DNA from: CBDCYN01 sp965224205
GTDB taxonomy: Bacteria > Planctomycetota > Phycisphaerae > Phycisphaerales > Phycisphaeraceae
NCBI GenBank assembly: GCA_965224205.1
Contig: CBDCYN010000043.1
Coordinates: 1 to 64,000, forward strand
Direction of reading: 5' to 3'
DNA length: 64,000 bases
The first letter of the stretch is position 1; each line of letters begins with the position of its first letter. Both the position numbers and the translations under genes were made by a program. The notes under the pieces were generated by a model. The model was given only the letters and a program-made list of their open reading frames with translations. It made no database searches and was not told the origin of the DNA. This document shows positions 1 through 9,100 of the stretch, piece after piece.

Positions 1-14
1 TTTGATTCGTGCAA

Positions 15-33
15 CGTGGCCCGCGGTTGGCCC
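15..33. repeat. Short repeat shared with 54070-54088
   Basis: This 19-base stretch matches 54070-54088 with one mismatch (core ccgcggttggccc), and both are followed by a CCCGGG-containing segment. Both copies are intergenic. It may be a small dispersed repeat, but its GC-rich low complexity makes chance similarity possible. Confidence 0.3.
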
Positions 34-63
34 GGGATCAGCCGATACTGGCATTAAAGGTTC

Positions 64-113
64 GATCGGTATGAATCTCCCTCCAGGTTACTCATCCCCG
101 TATCATACCGATC
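64..113. other. Inverted repeat upstream of the first glycosyltransferase gene
   Basis: Arms gatcggtatga (64-74) and tcataccgatc (103-113) are perfect 11-base complements around a 28-base loop. There is no T-tract. It could be an operator-like palindrome or an RNA hairpin in the leader of the gene starting at 245. Nothing decides between these. Confidence 0.4.
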
Positions 114-244
114 AATGTTTAGTTTGGCGCCTCTAGCTTCTCCTTCGGCCGCTGCCGGGTTATCGGCGGCCTAGATGAGATTATCGGGTTTGACCGGGGT
201 TGCCCGCGCGTGGCTGGCCGCGATTGATAGAAATAGAGACCGTG

Positions 245-1249
245 ATGACCTCGAATCGATCCCAGCCCGTTGTTTCGGTGATTGTCCCGACGCGCAGCCG
301 CCATCAGTGGATCAAGCGAACGCTCGACCATATCGCCGCCCAGACCCTCGACCGTTTCGAGGTGATCGTGGTCGACGACGGGGCTAACGAAGAAGCGTTA
401 CGGGCTTATGACCAGATCTTCGCCGGCCTCGACGACCGGTTCCGGTTCCACAAACGTCCGATCCCGGGTTTAGACGGCACCGGCCCGGCGGCGACGCGCA
501 ACCGCGGGATCGCCCTGGCCCGTGGGCGGTACCTAGCGTTCTGCGACGACGACGACTGGTGGCGCCTGCCCGATCACCTGCAAGTGGGGGTCGAGGCCCT
601 CGAAAAGTCCAACCACGACTTCTACTTCACCGATATGCAGGCTGAGAACAACGGACAGGTCACCCTCCCCAGCTGGTTCCCGGATAGCCCCTTGCTCACC
701 TCGGGCTCTAAGATCAACGACGACCCCCCGGTGCACGAGGTCAGCCTGCAGTCGCTGTTGACGACGATGCAGCACCACTACCCTTCCTTCAATACCTGCA
801 TCCTCCGGCGCAGCCTGCTCGACGATACCGGGTTGTTCCTCGAGAGGCTGCGGTGCGCCGAGGACATCAACCTGATCCTGCGTTACGTCGATCTGGCTAG
901 CGGGATCCTGTACCGCCCGCAATGCGCGGTTACCTGCAACGTCACCCCGCGGGAATCCGCGTTCACCGGCACGCCCAAGATCGAGTTGGGGCTTTACGGG
1001 GTCGCCGCGGCCCAGCACGTGATGACCACCTGCCAGCACCGAGCGGTGCGTCGCTGCGCCCGTGGCCTCGAAGCGTGGAACCTCAGGCAGATCGCCAAGC
1101 ACCTCACCGCGGCGGGCCATGACCGGTCCGCCTGCTCGATGCTGTGGCAGGCGTGGTGGACCTACCCCACGCTGGGGACCGCTGCCCAGCTGCTGCGGTC
1201 CGCAACGCGGGTAAGCGTTCATGCGCTGAGAAGTAGACCCGGGAAATAG
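245..1249 (+). CDS. Glycosyltransferase family 2
   Basis: A GT-A-fold glycosyltransferase that probably transfers a sugar from a nucleotide-sugar donor onto a surface glycan or lipid-linked acceptor in the cytoplasm. The N-terminus has the family pattern VSVIVPTRSR (about residues 10-19), VVDDG (42-46) and the metal-binding acidic run CDDDDWW (100-106). The start at 245 is chosen because the GT2 fold begins directly after it. An in-frame ATG at 200 would add 15 residues with no family similarity. No membrane segment is evident. A sulfotransferase gene follows 46 bases downstream on the same strand, so the two may act on the same polysaccharide. Acceptor and donor cannot be deduced. Confidence 0.85.
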   Translation: MTSNRSQPVVSVIVPTRSRHQWIKRTLDHIAAQTLDRFEVIVVDDGANEEALRAYDQIFAGLDDRFRFHKRPIPGLDGTGPAATRNRGIALARGRYLAFCDDDDWWRLPDHLQVGVEALEKSNHDFYFTDMQAENNGQVTLPSWFPDSPLLTSGSKINDDPPVHEVSLQSLLTTMQHHYPSFNTCILRRSLLDDTGLFLERLRCAEDINLILRYVDLASGILYRPQCAVTCNVTPRESAFTGTPKIELGLYGVAAAQHVMTTCQHRAVRRCARGLEAWNLRQIAKHLTAAGHDRSACSMLWQAWWTYPTLGTAAQLLRSATRVSVHALRSRPGK

Positions 1250-1295
1250 TCGATTGGTAGAACCCATTAATTAATGGTCCGATAAGACAGACACC

Positions 1296-2285
1296 ATGGC
1301 CCGAGAGCATGAAAACCCCGAGCCGAACCCCAACCAAGGCGGGTTCAACCCGATCTTCGTGGTCGGCTGCGGGCGCTCGGGCACAACGCTCCTGGCGGTA
1401 CTGCTAGACCGCCACAGCCAGATCGCGATGACCCCGGAGACCCATTACCTCAACGGGTTCCACCGCCGCCACCGCGACACCGCTGCCGGCCTCGATAGCC
1501 ATGAAAAACTCTGCGTCGCCCTCGAACGCGAGCCCCGTTTCATAGACATGAACCTCGACCCGGCTTCGGTGCTGGAAAAGTTCCGCACCTACCCGCCTGA
1601 CTGCAAACATCTTTTCCGGGCGATGCTCGAGGCGTACCGTGACGAGCACGACAAGCCGCGCGTCGGGGAGAAAACCCCCGACCACCTGGAGTTCGTGCCC
1701 CAGATCATCGAGTGGTTCCCGCAAGCAAAGATCATCTGCATCGTCCGTGACGGGCGCGACGTGGCGAACTCCATGATGAAGGTCCACTGGACGCGTAAAG
1801 ACAAGCGGCTGCAGTGCATGGTCTGGCGGTGGGCGGCTAAGACATGCTTGGAATACCTGGATCAATACCAAGATCACTTTATCCACGTGCGGCTAGAGGA
1901 CCTGCTGCGGGACCCGCCAGCGACGATGACGCGCCTGTGCCGGTTCGTGGGCGTGGCGTTCGAGCCCCAGCAGCTTGAATCGCAGACGCAGACCTCCGTG
2001 GTCCTCGAGCACGAGACGCAGTGGATGGGCAAGGCCCGTCAGGAACTTGACCCAGATCGGATCGCCGCCTGGACCCGCAACACCACCCCGCAAGACAAAT
2101 GGATGATGAACTCGATGATGGGACGGTACCTAGAGAGATTCGGCTACCCCGACCCGGGCATGGGCGGCTGCCCGCTGTGGCTTCGCCTGTGGCATCAGGG
2201 CTTCAACTTCTGGTGCCGGCTAAGCTGCTGGGGCCCGGTCAACCGGGTGTTGCGGGCTTTGCCATTAAACAAGAAAAAGGCGTAG
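1296..2285 (+). CDS. Sulfotransferase family protein
   Basis: Predicted PAPS-dependent sulfotransferase of 329 residues. The 5'-phosphosulfate loop is GCGRSGTTLL (residues 24-33) and the 3'-phosphate-binding motif is IVRDGRDVANS (149-159). GEKTPDH (124-130) is also typical of bacterial sulfotransferases related to the heparan and Stf-type enzymes. No signal peptide or membrane segment is seen, so it should act in the cytoplasm. It lies just downstream of a GT2 gene on the same strand, and sulfated polysaccharides are common in marine planctomycetes, so a sulfated surface glycan is a reasonable but unproven product. It is convergent with trpS, with one base between the stops. Confidence 0.88.
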   Translation: MAREHENPEPNPNQGGFNPIFVVGCGRSGTTLLAVLLDRHSQIAMTPETHYLNGFHRRHRDTAAGLDSHEKLCVALEREPRFIDMNLDPASVLEKFRTYPPDCKHLFRAMLEAYRDEHDKPRVGEKTPDHLEFVPQIIEWFPQAKIICIVRDGRDVANSMMKVHWTRKDKRLQCMVWRWAAKTCLEYLDQYQDHFIHVRLEDLLRDPPATMTRLCRFVGVAFEPQQLESQTQTSVVLEHETQWMGKARQELDPDRIAAWTRNTTPQDKWMMNSMMGRYLERFGYPDPGMGGCPLWLRLWHQGFNFWCRLSCWGPVNRVLRALPLNKKKA

Positions 2286-2286
2286 A

Positions 2287-3372
2287 TCACGACGACGACG
2301 CGATCCGCAACTGTCGCGGGAAAAAATCAAACCGCATCGCCTCCTTGGCTAACCAGAGGGTTTCCTCCGCGACCTCGTTGGCCCGCTGGGTCCCGTCCCG
2401 CAAGACGTCCATGACCCGATCCGGATCGGCTTCGAGTTCGGCTCGGCGTTGTCGCATCGGTTCTAGCAGCGTGTTGATCACCTCGCCCAGCCTTTTTTTG
2501 CAGTCGCCGTCACCGATTTTTCCCTCCCGGTAGCGTTGCTTCATGTCCTCAACTTCGGCGGTATCGGGGTTGAACGCGTCGTGGTAGATCCACAACGGGT
2601 TGCCCTCGATCACCCCGGGATCGGTGGCGCTCATCCGCCCGGTGAAGATCCGGTTGCACTTCTTTTGCACCTGCTTGGCGGTGTCGCTTAGGTAGATCGC
2701 GTTATCGAGCGACTTGCTCATCTTGTTCTTCCCATCCGTGCCCACGAGCCGGGCCACGCGCCCCACCGGTGCCTCGGGGACCGGGAACACGCCGTTGCGC
2801 CCATGTTCTTCATCCCCAGCCTGCGGATCGACCCCGCAGTAAAGCACATTAAACCGCCGGGCGATCTCGCGGGTCATCTCGATGTGGGGCACCTGGTCCT
2901 GACCCACCGGCACCAGCGCGGGGCGGAACGCGAGGATGTCGGCCATCTGCCCCACCGGGTACATCAGGAACCCAAACGAGTAATTCTCACCCAGGTCCTT
3001 GACGATGATTTCGTCCTTGACCGTCGGGTTGCGCATCAGCCGCCCGTACCCTAAAAGCATCGCGAAATACCACGTCAGCTCCGCGATCGCGGGGACCTCG
3101 CTCTGGATAAAGATCGTCGACCGGGCGGGGTCCAGGCCCGCGGCGAGGTAATCCATCGTGATCTCGAGGACATCCGCCGTCACGCCCGCGGGGTCCTCGG
3201 ATCGGGTGGTCAGGGCGTGGGTGTTGGCGATGATAAAGAAGCACGCGTGGGTGTCTTGCAGGGCGAGCCTGTTTTCGATCGAGCCCACGTAGTGCCCCAG
3301 GTGCAGCCGCCCGGTGGGGGTATCACCGGTGAGCACGCGGGGTTGGGTGGCTGGTGAACGGTCAACGGTCAT
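2287..3372 (-). CDS. trpS: Tryptophanyl-tRNA synthetase
   Basis: Class Ic aminoacyl-tRNA synthetase that charges tRNA-Trp in the cytoplasm. The HIGH signature appears as GRLHLGHY (residues 21-28) and the second signature as KMSKS (217-221), both in the expected places. At 361 residues it is slightly longer than the usual 330-350. The start at 3372 (MTVDRSP) is chosen because the reading frame upstream has no similarity to the family, although it stays open for 63 more codons. The gene is convergent with the sulfotransferase gene. About 265 bases separate it from the ISAs1 element upstream, so the insertion could affect its promoter region. Confidence 0.95.
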   Translation of the reverse strand: MTVDRSPATQPRVLTGDTPTGRLHLGHYVGSIENRLALQDTHACFFIIANTHALTTRSEDPAGVTADVLEITMDYLAAGLDPARSTIFIQSEVPAIAELTWYFAMLLGYGRLMRNPTVKDEIIVKDLGENYSFGFLMYPVGQMADILAFRPALVPVGQDQVPHIEMTREIARRFNVLYCGVDPQAGDEEHGRNGVFPVPEAPVGRVARLVGTDGKNKMSKSLDNAIYLSDTAKQVQKKCNRIFTGRMSATDPGVIEGNPLWIYHDAFNPDTAEVEDMKQRYREGKIGDGDCKKRLGEVINTLLEPMRQRRAELEADPDRVMDVLRDGTQRANEVAEETLWLAKEAMRFDFFPRQLRIASSS

Positions 3373-3627
3373 CCGCCATGTTGTAGTGGGCGAACCCGAC
3401 TCGAGCAACGTGCAAAGCGGCCATGGATCCCCAGCTACCCAGCGGGACCTACCGCCTGATGGCCACGGCGCTAAGAGAAGCGATCGAGGATTGAATACTT
3501 GATTCCCGGCAGCCCTCGCGGGGTTGATCATCGCATCGCCGGGCGTCCTCCTGATCCTCACGCCTACTGGACCCCGTGGTTCTTACGTTCATTTTGAACC
3601 GATCTACCGTGGCACCGACGGTCCGTT

Positions 3628-3637
3628 CCACGGCTGA
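3628..3637. repeat. Target-site duplication, left copy (ISAs1-type element)
   Basis: The 10 bases ccacggctga directly abut the left terminal repeat and recur exactly at 4878-4887. ISAs1-family elements are known to produce duplications of about 8-10 bases. Confidence 0.9.
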
Positions 3638-4877
3638 CAGGGCCGTTTAATTCTCTGTTGGTGATCCTCGGATGAGTGCAAGGGCTTCGTGGGGTTGGGC
3701 GGCGTAGCGTCGCAAGGCGGCGGCTTTATTCTTCCAGCCGGCGTGGTTGAGAACCGTCACAGCCAAGTTGCGGATCGCCGCGAGGTTCTGCGGAGCCTGG
3801 CCGGTCCGCACACGGCAGGCGTCTTCCCCAAACGTCACGTCCCGGACGTAGTGCAAGCGGTTTTCGATCCCCCAGTGGCCGCGGGTGAGTTCAAGCAAGC
3901 GGGTGGCATCGGCTCGATCCCGCGAGAGGCTGGTGATCCCGTAGGCCACTTCCGTTGTGGTCTGATTTCGGACCGTGCGGGTGCGTTCGAGTCGAAAGAC
4001 CTGCTTGACCCCCGGCCAGTCCAGGTAGCCGTTGAGGGCGGTGGTGCTGGTGAGCTTGCGGGCTTCGATCCGGCCGTGGCCCTTGTTGAGGCTTGAAGCG
4101 GTCTGCTGTTCTTGGCGGCTCAGCCGCTGCTCACGCTCAGAACTCGGGGCGTCGTCGTGGGGTTTGAACGCGTCGGCGATCGCTTCTTGGAGTTGAGCTT
4201 GGTTGGCCTTGACGGCCCAGAGATAATCCCCTTTTTCTTGAGGATTTTCCGCGATAGATCCTTCTGGCAAAACATCGCGTCGCCCGTGACCACCGCCCCT
4301 TGCACGTCGATCACATCCAACATCGCCAGGGCGGTCTTGTGCTCGTTGGTGGAAGCCGCCACCGCCATCTGACCGATCGCCGCTTGAGCTTCGTGTGCGT
4401 AAGCCGCCAGCAGGTGGATCCCCGGCAGTGGCTCGCCTTGTGTACCGCATAGCCGCTTGCCGTCGACCGCGATCGCCTTCCACCCGGCGATCCGACGACC
4501 CCCCAGCCAGCGGCGGATCGCCCGCTCGAACATCGTCGTGTCGAGCACTTTGAACACATTGTGGAACGTGGCTTTGCACGGCGAGCGATCCCGGGTAAAC
4601 CCCAGCAGCCGCGTGAATGGCTCTCCGCGATCCCGGGCAAACTGGGCGATCGCCTCGAGGCTGCGTGCCCCCCCGAGCATCGCCACCGTGGTCAGCGTCA
4701 AGATCGCCGACAACGGGTGACGACGTCCCGACGGATTCCGTGGGTCCGGGATCTCGCTAAACACAACAGATAACGGTTGATCGGACATCGTCAGGTCCTC
4801 CATGACCTCAGGGGCTAACGCCAAACTCTACCTTAATCTCATCGGCTATCCCTACGACAGAGAATTAAACGGCCCTG
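3638..4877 (-). mobile_element. ISAs1-family insertion sequence
   Basis: A 1240-base insertion sequence with perfect 21-base terminal inverted repeats at 3638-3658 and 4857-4877 (outer end cagggccgttta). A 10-base direct repeat flanks it (3628-3637 and 4878-4887). The single transposase is read on the minus strand, and its stop codon lies inside the left repeat. Perfect ends and an intact duplication indicate a recent simple insertion. It sits between trpS and tRNA-Leu. The transposase frame is broken (see that entry), so the copy may not move by itself if the break is real. Confidence 0.93.
3647..4788 (-). pseudogene. ISAs1-family transposase, one -1 frameshift
   Basis: The two reading frames join into one complete ISAs1-type (DDE, H-repeat-like) transposase of about 380 residues. 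The N-terminal half contains AVDGKRLCGT and VVTGDAMFCQ. The C-terminal half contains DYLWAVKANQ, RGHWGIENRLHYVRDV and the family ending. The break is at about 4230-4234 in a run of five A (coding strand, AAGAAAAAGGGG). Six A would restore one frame. This may be a one-base deletion, a sequencing error, or programmed -1 slippage, since AAAAAG resembles a slippery site. Most ISAs1 elements use a single frame, so a lesion is favoured. Start 4788 (MSDQPL) has GAGG 8 bases upstream. Confidence 0.85.
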
Positions 4878-4887
4878 CCACGGCTGA
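4878..4887. repeat. Target-site duplication, right copy (ISAs1-type element)
   Basis: Exact second copy of ccacggctga, directly abutting the right terminal repeat of the insertion sequence. Confidence 0.9.
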
Positions 4888-4952
4888 CGGGGTACTAGAC
4901 CGAGTAAGGTAAACCCCATAAACTGGCCGGACCGATCCGATTACCGCCAGAC

Positions 4953-5036
4953 GGCCTCGTGGTGGAACTGGTATACACGCGGGTTTCAAAAACCCGTGGG
5001 CTCACGCCCATGTGGGTTCGAATCCCACCGAGGCCA
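4953..5036 (+). tRNA. tRNA-Leu (anticodon CAA)
   Basis: Class II tRNA of 84 bases. The acceptor arms GGCCTCG and CGAGGCC pair fully. The anticodon stem CGGGT/ACCCG closes a TTCAAAA loop with anticodon CAA, which reads UUG. The variable arm folds as TGGGC-TCAC-GCCCA, and the T arm is GTGGG-TTCGAAT-CCCAC. Discriminator A follows, and CCA is not encoded. The ISAs1 insertion ends 75 bases upstream, so this gene may be near or downstream of element-borne sequence. Confidence 0.96.
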
Positions 5037-5400
5037 CTTGCCTGCTCCGGATGATGCAAGCGACGGTCTTGATGGTCGAGGGTTATGGCGGTCGGGGTCG
5101 CCGTGTCGGGTTGTTCTTGATCGTGGTGTTAAGGATGACCCGTAGTGACCGCGGGCCCGCGGCTGAGGCGGTCGTCTTGTTTCGCCGTTGGCCTCCAACC
5201 GTCGATATACGCATCGCGTATCAAAGTCCCGCGTCGGGCAGGCGCTGGATACTGAAAATTAACCTGCCGCGTACACGGATCGTGTCGTCATTTCATCCGG
5301 GATGGGTATCAAACGCTTAGATCAGGGGGGTTGCGACCTGTCTATCTTCGACCCCGTTTATGAAACATCAAACTGGACCGGTTCCAAGGGGACAGGTCAC
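5037..5400. other. Intergenic region after tRNA-Leu
   Basis: No convincing gene is seen in these 364 bases. The stretch 5205-5310 is a copy of the intergenic repeat described separately. No clear terminator for the tRNA is visible. Confidence 0.6.
5205..5310. repeat. Structured intergenic repeat, copy A
   Basis: About 75-80 percent identical by eye to 28100-28210 over the second half. Landmarks in order: a small palindrome tacgcatcgcgta, gcgtcgggcaggcgctgga, a ggcagg/cctgcc stem around an A-rich loop, then tttcatccgggatgggtat. Copy B keeps the ggcagg/cctgcc stem through a G-T pair. Confidence 0.65.
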
Positions 5401-6393
5401 TCACGGCCGGGGGTGGAACTCGCGTACCACTTCTTTGAGCCGCGACGAATCGACGTGGGTATAGATCTGCGTGGTGTTGATGTTGGCGTGGCCCAGCAGC
5501 TCTTGAACCAGGCGTAGGTTGGCCCCGCCGGCTAGCAGGTGCGTGGCGAACGAATGCCGCAGGACGTGGGGGTGGACATGTCCCAACCCGGAGCGGCGGG
5601 CGTGGCGGGTGACGATCTGCCAGACCGTCACCCGGGTGATCGGCCGGCCGGTGCGCGATAGCAATAACCGCGACACCGCGTGCTTCTCGGTCTGCTTCTT
5701 GCCTTGGCCGCGCGTCACCAGCACGGGCCACAGCTCGTCGAGGTACCGTTTCGTCGCCGCGAGGGCGGGCTTGCCGATCGGCACGATCCGCTCCTTGTCG
5801 CCTTTGCCGATCACCCGCGCGACCCCGAGGTCCATGAACACCCGGTCGCGGTCGAGGTCCGCACACTCGCTGGCCCGCAGGCCGCCGGCGTAGAGCAGCT
5901 CCAGCAGGGCGACGTTACGCAGGGACAGCTCGTCGTCCGGGTCCGGGGAGGAGACCAGGGCCTGCATCTGCTGGGGGGTGAGCACGCCGGGCATGGTCTG
6001 CCAGACGGTGGGCTGGGTAATCAGCTCCGCGGGGTCGCGGTCGGTGCGGCCATTGGCGGCTAGGAACCGCCCGAAAACCCGGATCGTCGCCACGTGCCGG
6101 GCGATCGAGCTGACCGCTAACCCGCGGCTGTCCAGCTCGCGCATGTGCGCGACGATCAGGGTCAGGTCCAGCGACCGCCAATCGGTCACCGCCAGGTCTT
6201 CGAGCCACCGGGCCAGCTCCCGCAGGTCCGCGGCGTATGCCTCGAGCGTCGCGGGCGCAAACCCGCACTCGACCCGGCAGTAGCTTAAAAACTCTTGTAT
6301 CGGCCCGTCGAGCACGCGCAGCCTTTCGTTGTGGCGATACCTGTCAAGCAACGATCTTCGGCGATCACGCCTGGGAACCAGTGTACCCACCAC
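5401..6393 (-). CDS. Tyrosine recombinase, XerC/XerD type
   Basis: Site-specific recombinase of 330 residues, probably acting at dif to resolve chromosome dimers. The N-terminal core-binding SAM-like domain spans about residues 28-112. The catalytic domain follows, with R173, K200, H276, R279, H302 and nucleophile Y311 all present and correctly spaced (LRASE, KGDKERIVP, HVLRHSFATH, LLGHANINTTQIYTH). The first 27 residues are basic and may not be translated. No better start was found. It lies 365 bases from tRNA-Leu, but its size and sequence resemble housekeeping Xer proteins more than island integrases. XerC and XerD cannot be told apart without an alignment. Confidence 0.9.
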   Translation of the reverse strand: MVGTLVPRRDRRRSLLDRYRHNERLRVLDGPIQEFLSYCRVECGFAPATLEAYAADLRELARWLEDLAVTDWRSLDLTLIVAHMRELDSRGLAVSSIARHVATIRVFGRFLAANGRTDRDPAELITQPTVWQTMPGVLTPQQMQALVSSPDPDDELSLRNVALLELLYAGGLRASECADLDRDRVFMDLGVARVIGKGDKERIVPIGKPALAATKRYLDELWPVLVTRGQGKKQTEKHAVSRLLLSRTGRPITRVTVWQIVTRHARRSGLGHVHPHVLRHSFATHLLAGGANLRLVQELLGHANINTTQIYTHVDSSRLKEVVREFHPRP

Positions 6394-6466
6394 AGCCGGG
6401 GGTTATCCGTGAATCCTGTAGAACCGCGCCGAGCTGATGAGCCTGGGATGAAAGGGTCACCAGGCT

Positions 6467-7987
6467 CTATGTTTGGGGATGTGACCGTAGCCGACTAACA
6501 GCAGGCACGAGAGGCACCAGCAGCGAGAGGCACAGTAACGCTGACGGCTCGGGCACCACGGCCGCGAATTGAGCTAGCACCGCGGCCTCGTCCGATGAGC
6601 CTTCGAAGTTACCCTGGAGGATCAGGAAGTCGATAAAGCCCACCGTCCCGTCGCCGTTGAAATCTCCGTCGATCCACCCGCCGTCTTGGCCGAAGTGGCC
6701 CTGGAAGTGAATGAAGTCGACGAACCCCACCGTCCCGTCGAGGTTCGCGTCCCCGGGTAGGGGTTCGAAGAACGGCTCGAAGAATACAATGCCGCGGCTG
6801 ACATCATCGAAGAAGTCGACGATCCCTTCGGCGATCGTGTCGGGGTTGATCGTGTTCCAGAACACGTTCGAGGCGTCGACGTTGCCGTCGTCCTCGGGGT
6901 TTTCGCCCAGATCGAAGGGGGCGTCGTTGAGGATCTGCACCCCCGCGTTGCTGAAAATCATGGTCGGGTTAAGCGGGTCATCGCTCAAGATCAGTTCGCC
7001 AAAATTGCGATTGACGCGCACCCCATTGCTTAGGTTGTCGACGATCCGATTACCCGAAAGGGTCATCCTATCACCGCCCGAGAAATCCAGCACCAACGCG
7101 CCATCAGACGAGCCGCCGCCGCTGGCGAAGTTGCCGGAGATCATGTTATCGTCAAAGCGTGAATTTCGAGAGCCACTGATAACAATCCCCTCACCTTCGT
7201 TGTCTAGGAACAGATTATTGGAGATCACCGAATTGACCGGATCTTCGAGAAACGCTCCTATACTGGTGTTTTCGGAAATCGTGTTAAAAGACACGGTCGC
7301 GTTGTTCAGTACATTGAAACCCGCCCCGGTGCGATTGGAAGTGATGGTGTTGTGGGTTACTCGTGCGTCATCGGCATCGTTGATTTCTAACCCGGTGGCG
7401 TTACGAGTCATCGTATTTTCTGTTACACGGATCCCGTGTGCAAGCGACGCGTTGATGCCGACGTTGCGGTTGTCGCGGATCCACGAACGGTTGATGAACG
7501 GCGCCGCTTCATTGATGCTCACAGCGGCGTCGCCTGTCGACCCAGCGTGCTCGACGATCGTGTGCTCGAGGATCGATCCGCCGATATATTCATCGGTGTT
7601 CGCATCGAACATCGCGTCGACCGCATCATCCGCGAACGCGATGAACCCCCAGCGATCGTCGTCGCTTATTTCACCATCGAAATCGGCATCGGCCCGGAAA
7701 TGGATCTTGTCGGTCTCCGTGCCCCGCGCGATCAATTGCCCCGATGACACGACCAGCCCACGGTTCGGGGCAAACCGCACCTGCGTGCCGGGCTCGATGG
7801 CCAGAGTCGCGTTGTTGGTCACCAGGATGCTCTGATCGACGATGAACGGCCCGTCGGCCGCGGACCAGAGCGTGTCTGAATCGATGAACCCGCCGACGGT
7901 CGTCTGGGCCAAGGTGGGGGTAGCCACGACTGCCGCGGCCAGCGTGCACGAAACAATCTTCGCTAAAGTCAATCCGAACCATCTCAT
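6467..7987 (-). CDS. Secreted right-handed beta-helix protein with dockerin-like repeats and C-terminal anchor
   Basis: Exported surface or extracellular protein of 506 residues. A signal peptide (hydrophobic core about residues 10-22, ending TPTLA) is followed by parallel beta-helix repeats of the NosD/pectate-lyase kind (asparagine ladders such as NTISENTS and NRIVDN). Near the C-terminus two calcium-loop repeats, GDANLDGTVGFVDF and GDFNGDGTVGFIDF, form a dockerin-like pair common in planctomycetes. The tail VVPEPSALLCLSLL plus arginines is PEP-CTERM-like. The start at 7987 is chosen because the signal peptide begins there and a GGAGG-like site lies just upstream. The substrate is unknown. 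Polysaccharide binding or cleavage is a family-based guess. Confidence 0.85.
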   Translation of the reverse strand: MRWFGLTLAKIVSCTLAAAVVATPTLAQTTVGGFIDSDTLWSAADGPFIVDQSILVTNNATLAIEPGTQVRFAPNRGLVVSSGQLIARGTETDKIHFRADADFDGEISDDDRWGFIAFADDAVDAMFDANTDEYIGGSILEHTIVEHAGSTGDAAVSINEAAPFINRSWIRDNRNVGINASLAHGIRVTENTMTRNATGLEINDADDARVTHNTITSNRTGAGFNVLNNATVSFNTISENTSIGAFLEDPVNSVISNNLFLDNEGEGIVISGSRNSRFDDNMISGNFASGGGSSDGALVLDFSGGDRMTLSGNRIVDNLSNGVRVNRNFGELILSDDPLNPTMIFSNAGVQILNDAPFDLGENPEDDGNVDASNVFWNTINPDTIAEGIVDFFDDVSRGIVFFEPFFEPLPGDANLDGTVGFVDFIHFQGHFGQDGGWIDGDFNGDGTVGFIDFLILQGNFEGSSDEAAVLAQFAAVVPEPSALLCLSLLVPLVPAVSRLRSHPQT

Positions 7988-8153
7988 CGAGGTTTCCTCC
8001 AGGGGATTAAGGTTTCTCTCCAGACCCGAGGCATATCCACCCTTGCATGACATTTACTTATTATTGTATCGCACATCGACCCTGGTTACAACGCAGGAGC
8101 TCTTCGCGAAAACCTTCACTTATTTAGTCATTGTTATTCTTTAGTTGTTACTC

Positions 8154-8176
8154 ATCAGGCCTGGAAGCTGTATAAT
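8154..8176 (+). promoter_or_regulatory. Possible sigma-70-like promoter of the 8240 gene
   Basis: A perfect TATAAT hexamer at 8171-8176 lies 63 bases before the start codon in an AT-rich stretch. The best -35 candidate at 17-base spacing is ttactc, which is weak. The start codon at 8240 is preceded by a good GAGGAG ribosome-binding site. Confidence 0.35.
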
Positions 8177-8239
8177 GAGCCTTTCTAATAAATTAGATTG
8201 TTAATGTTCGCGTGTATGGCCCACTGAGGAGATGTTGAC

Positions 8240-9076
8240 ATGAAGACGGCGTTTCGATTGACGTGCGTAGCCTGTTGGGCAGTTTCGTCCTGGTTCGGCA
8301 GCGTGGCGTACGGCGGGGCGATCTTTATTTCGGGTCACGACCCGATCTGGCACGCGAACTTCGGGGACAATCCCGCTGGGGCCGCGAGCCTAGCCACGAC
8401 CGCGATCGCCTTTGCCCGGGCCGGATCGACGGAAAAATTCTTGTTCGTAGAGTCCAAGACCGTCGCGGTGCCCAGCGGCAACGCCCACGAAGCGCCGTTC
8501 CTTACCAGCGCCTTAGGTTTCCCGGCCGGTGACTTCGACGTCTTCGACGCCGCAGACCTCAACGCCTTGCCTGATTTCCGCGGCGCCCTGGACGATTACA
8601 GCGCGATCGTCGTCGCCAGCGACCACGGCGGCATGCTCTCAGCGGCGGAGCTTGGATTCCTCAACGACCACAGCGATGACGTCATCGATTACATAAATAG
8701 CGGCGGCGGGCTGGCCGCGTTTTCTCAGAGCAACGCCACGGGGCTGATCGGCACGACCGACCGGTACGGGTTCCTGCCGTTCTTAATCTCGAGCACGGAC
8801 TTCCAAACCGAAGAGACCGGTAACGTCGTCACGCCGTTCGGGGCTTCATTGGGTTTGGCTGATGCTGACGTCAACGGCAATTTTTCGCACAATTTCTTTG
8901 AAGGGACCGGGGGAATGAACCCGGTCGATTTGTTCAACGGCGACCCGACCCGGCCGCTGTCGCTGGCCTTCGAGGGCACGATCACCGACGGCGGTATCCC
9001 CGAGCCGACCACCGCGGTGGCGCTAACGGTCATCGCGCTTGGCGGGCTGCTCTCTGTGCACCAACGGCGCCGGTGA
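8240..9076 (+). CDS. PEP-CTERM-anchored exported protein
   Basis: Predicted secreted protein of 278 residues. The signal peptide is within residues 1-25 (ending VAYGG). The middle region IVVASDHGGMLSAAELGF followed by YINSGGGLAAFSQSN resembles the fold of class I glutamine-amidotransferase-like domains, where a sheet strand is followed by a glycine-rich turn, but no catalytic Cys is visible there. The C-terminus GGIPEPTTAVALTVIALGG plus HQRRR is a classical PEP-CTERM sorting signal: PEP box, one transmembrane helix, then basic residues. Such tails are known to be processed by exosortase; none is encoded in this window. Function is unknown. A GAGGAG site precedes the ATG. Confidence 0.8.
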   Translation: MKTAFRLTCVACWAVSSWFGSVAYGGAIFISGHDPIWHANFGDNPAGAASLATTAIAFARAGSTEKFLFVESKTVAVPSGNAHEAPFLTSALGFPAGDFDVFDAADLNALPDFRGALDDYSAIVVASDHGGMLSAAELGFLNDHSDDVIDYINSGGGLAAFSQSNATGLIGTTDRYGFLPFLISSTDFQTEETGNVVTPFGASLGLADADVNGNFSHNFFEGTGGMNPVDLFNGDPTRPLSLAFEGTITDGGIPEPTTAVALTVIALGGLLSVHQRRR

Positions 9077-9100
9077 ATCCGCAACGGGTCGCTCCATGAT

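Noticed and set aside
1264..1277. Palindrome ccattaattaatgg after the first glycosyltransferase gene
   Set aside because: It is AT-rich, has no loop and no T-run, and lies between two same-strand genes. Not enough for a terminator or operator call.
4953..6393. tRNA-Leu followed by a tyrosine recombinase, as at the edge of an integrative island
   Set aside because: The recombinase has the size and motifs of housekeeping XerC/XerD, no second copy of the tRNA 3' end was seen downstream, and the genes beyond it look chromosomal.
6711..7835. Long rightward open frame of 374 codons
   Set aside because: It is the antisense shadow of the beta-helix protein gene, rich in Ser/Thr/Arg with no domain.
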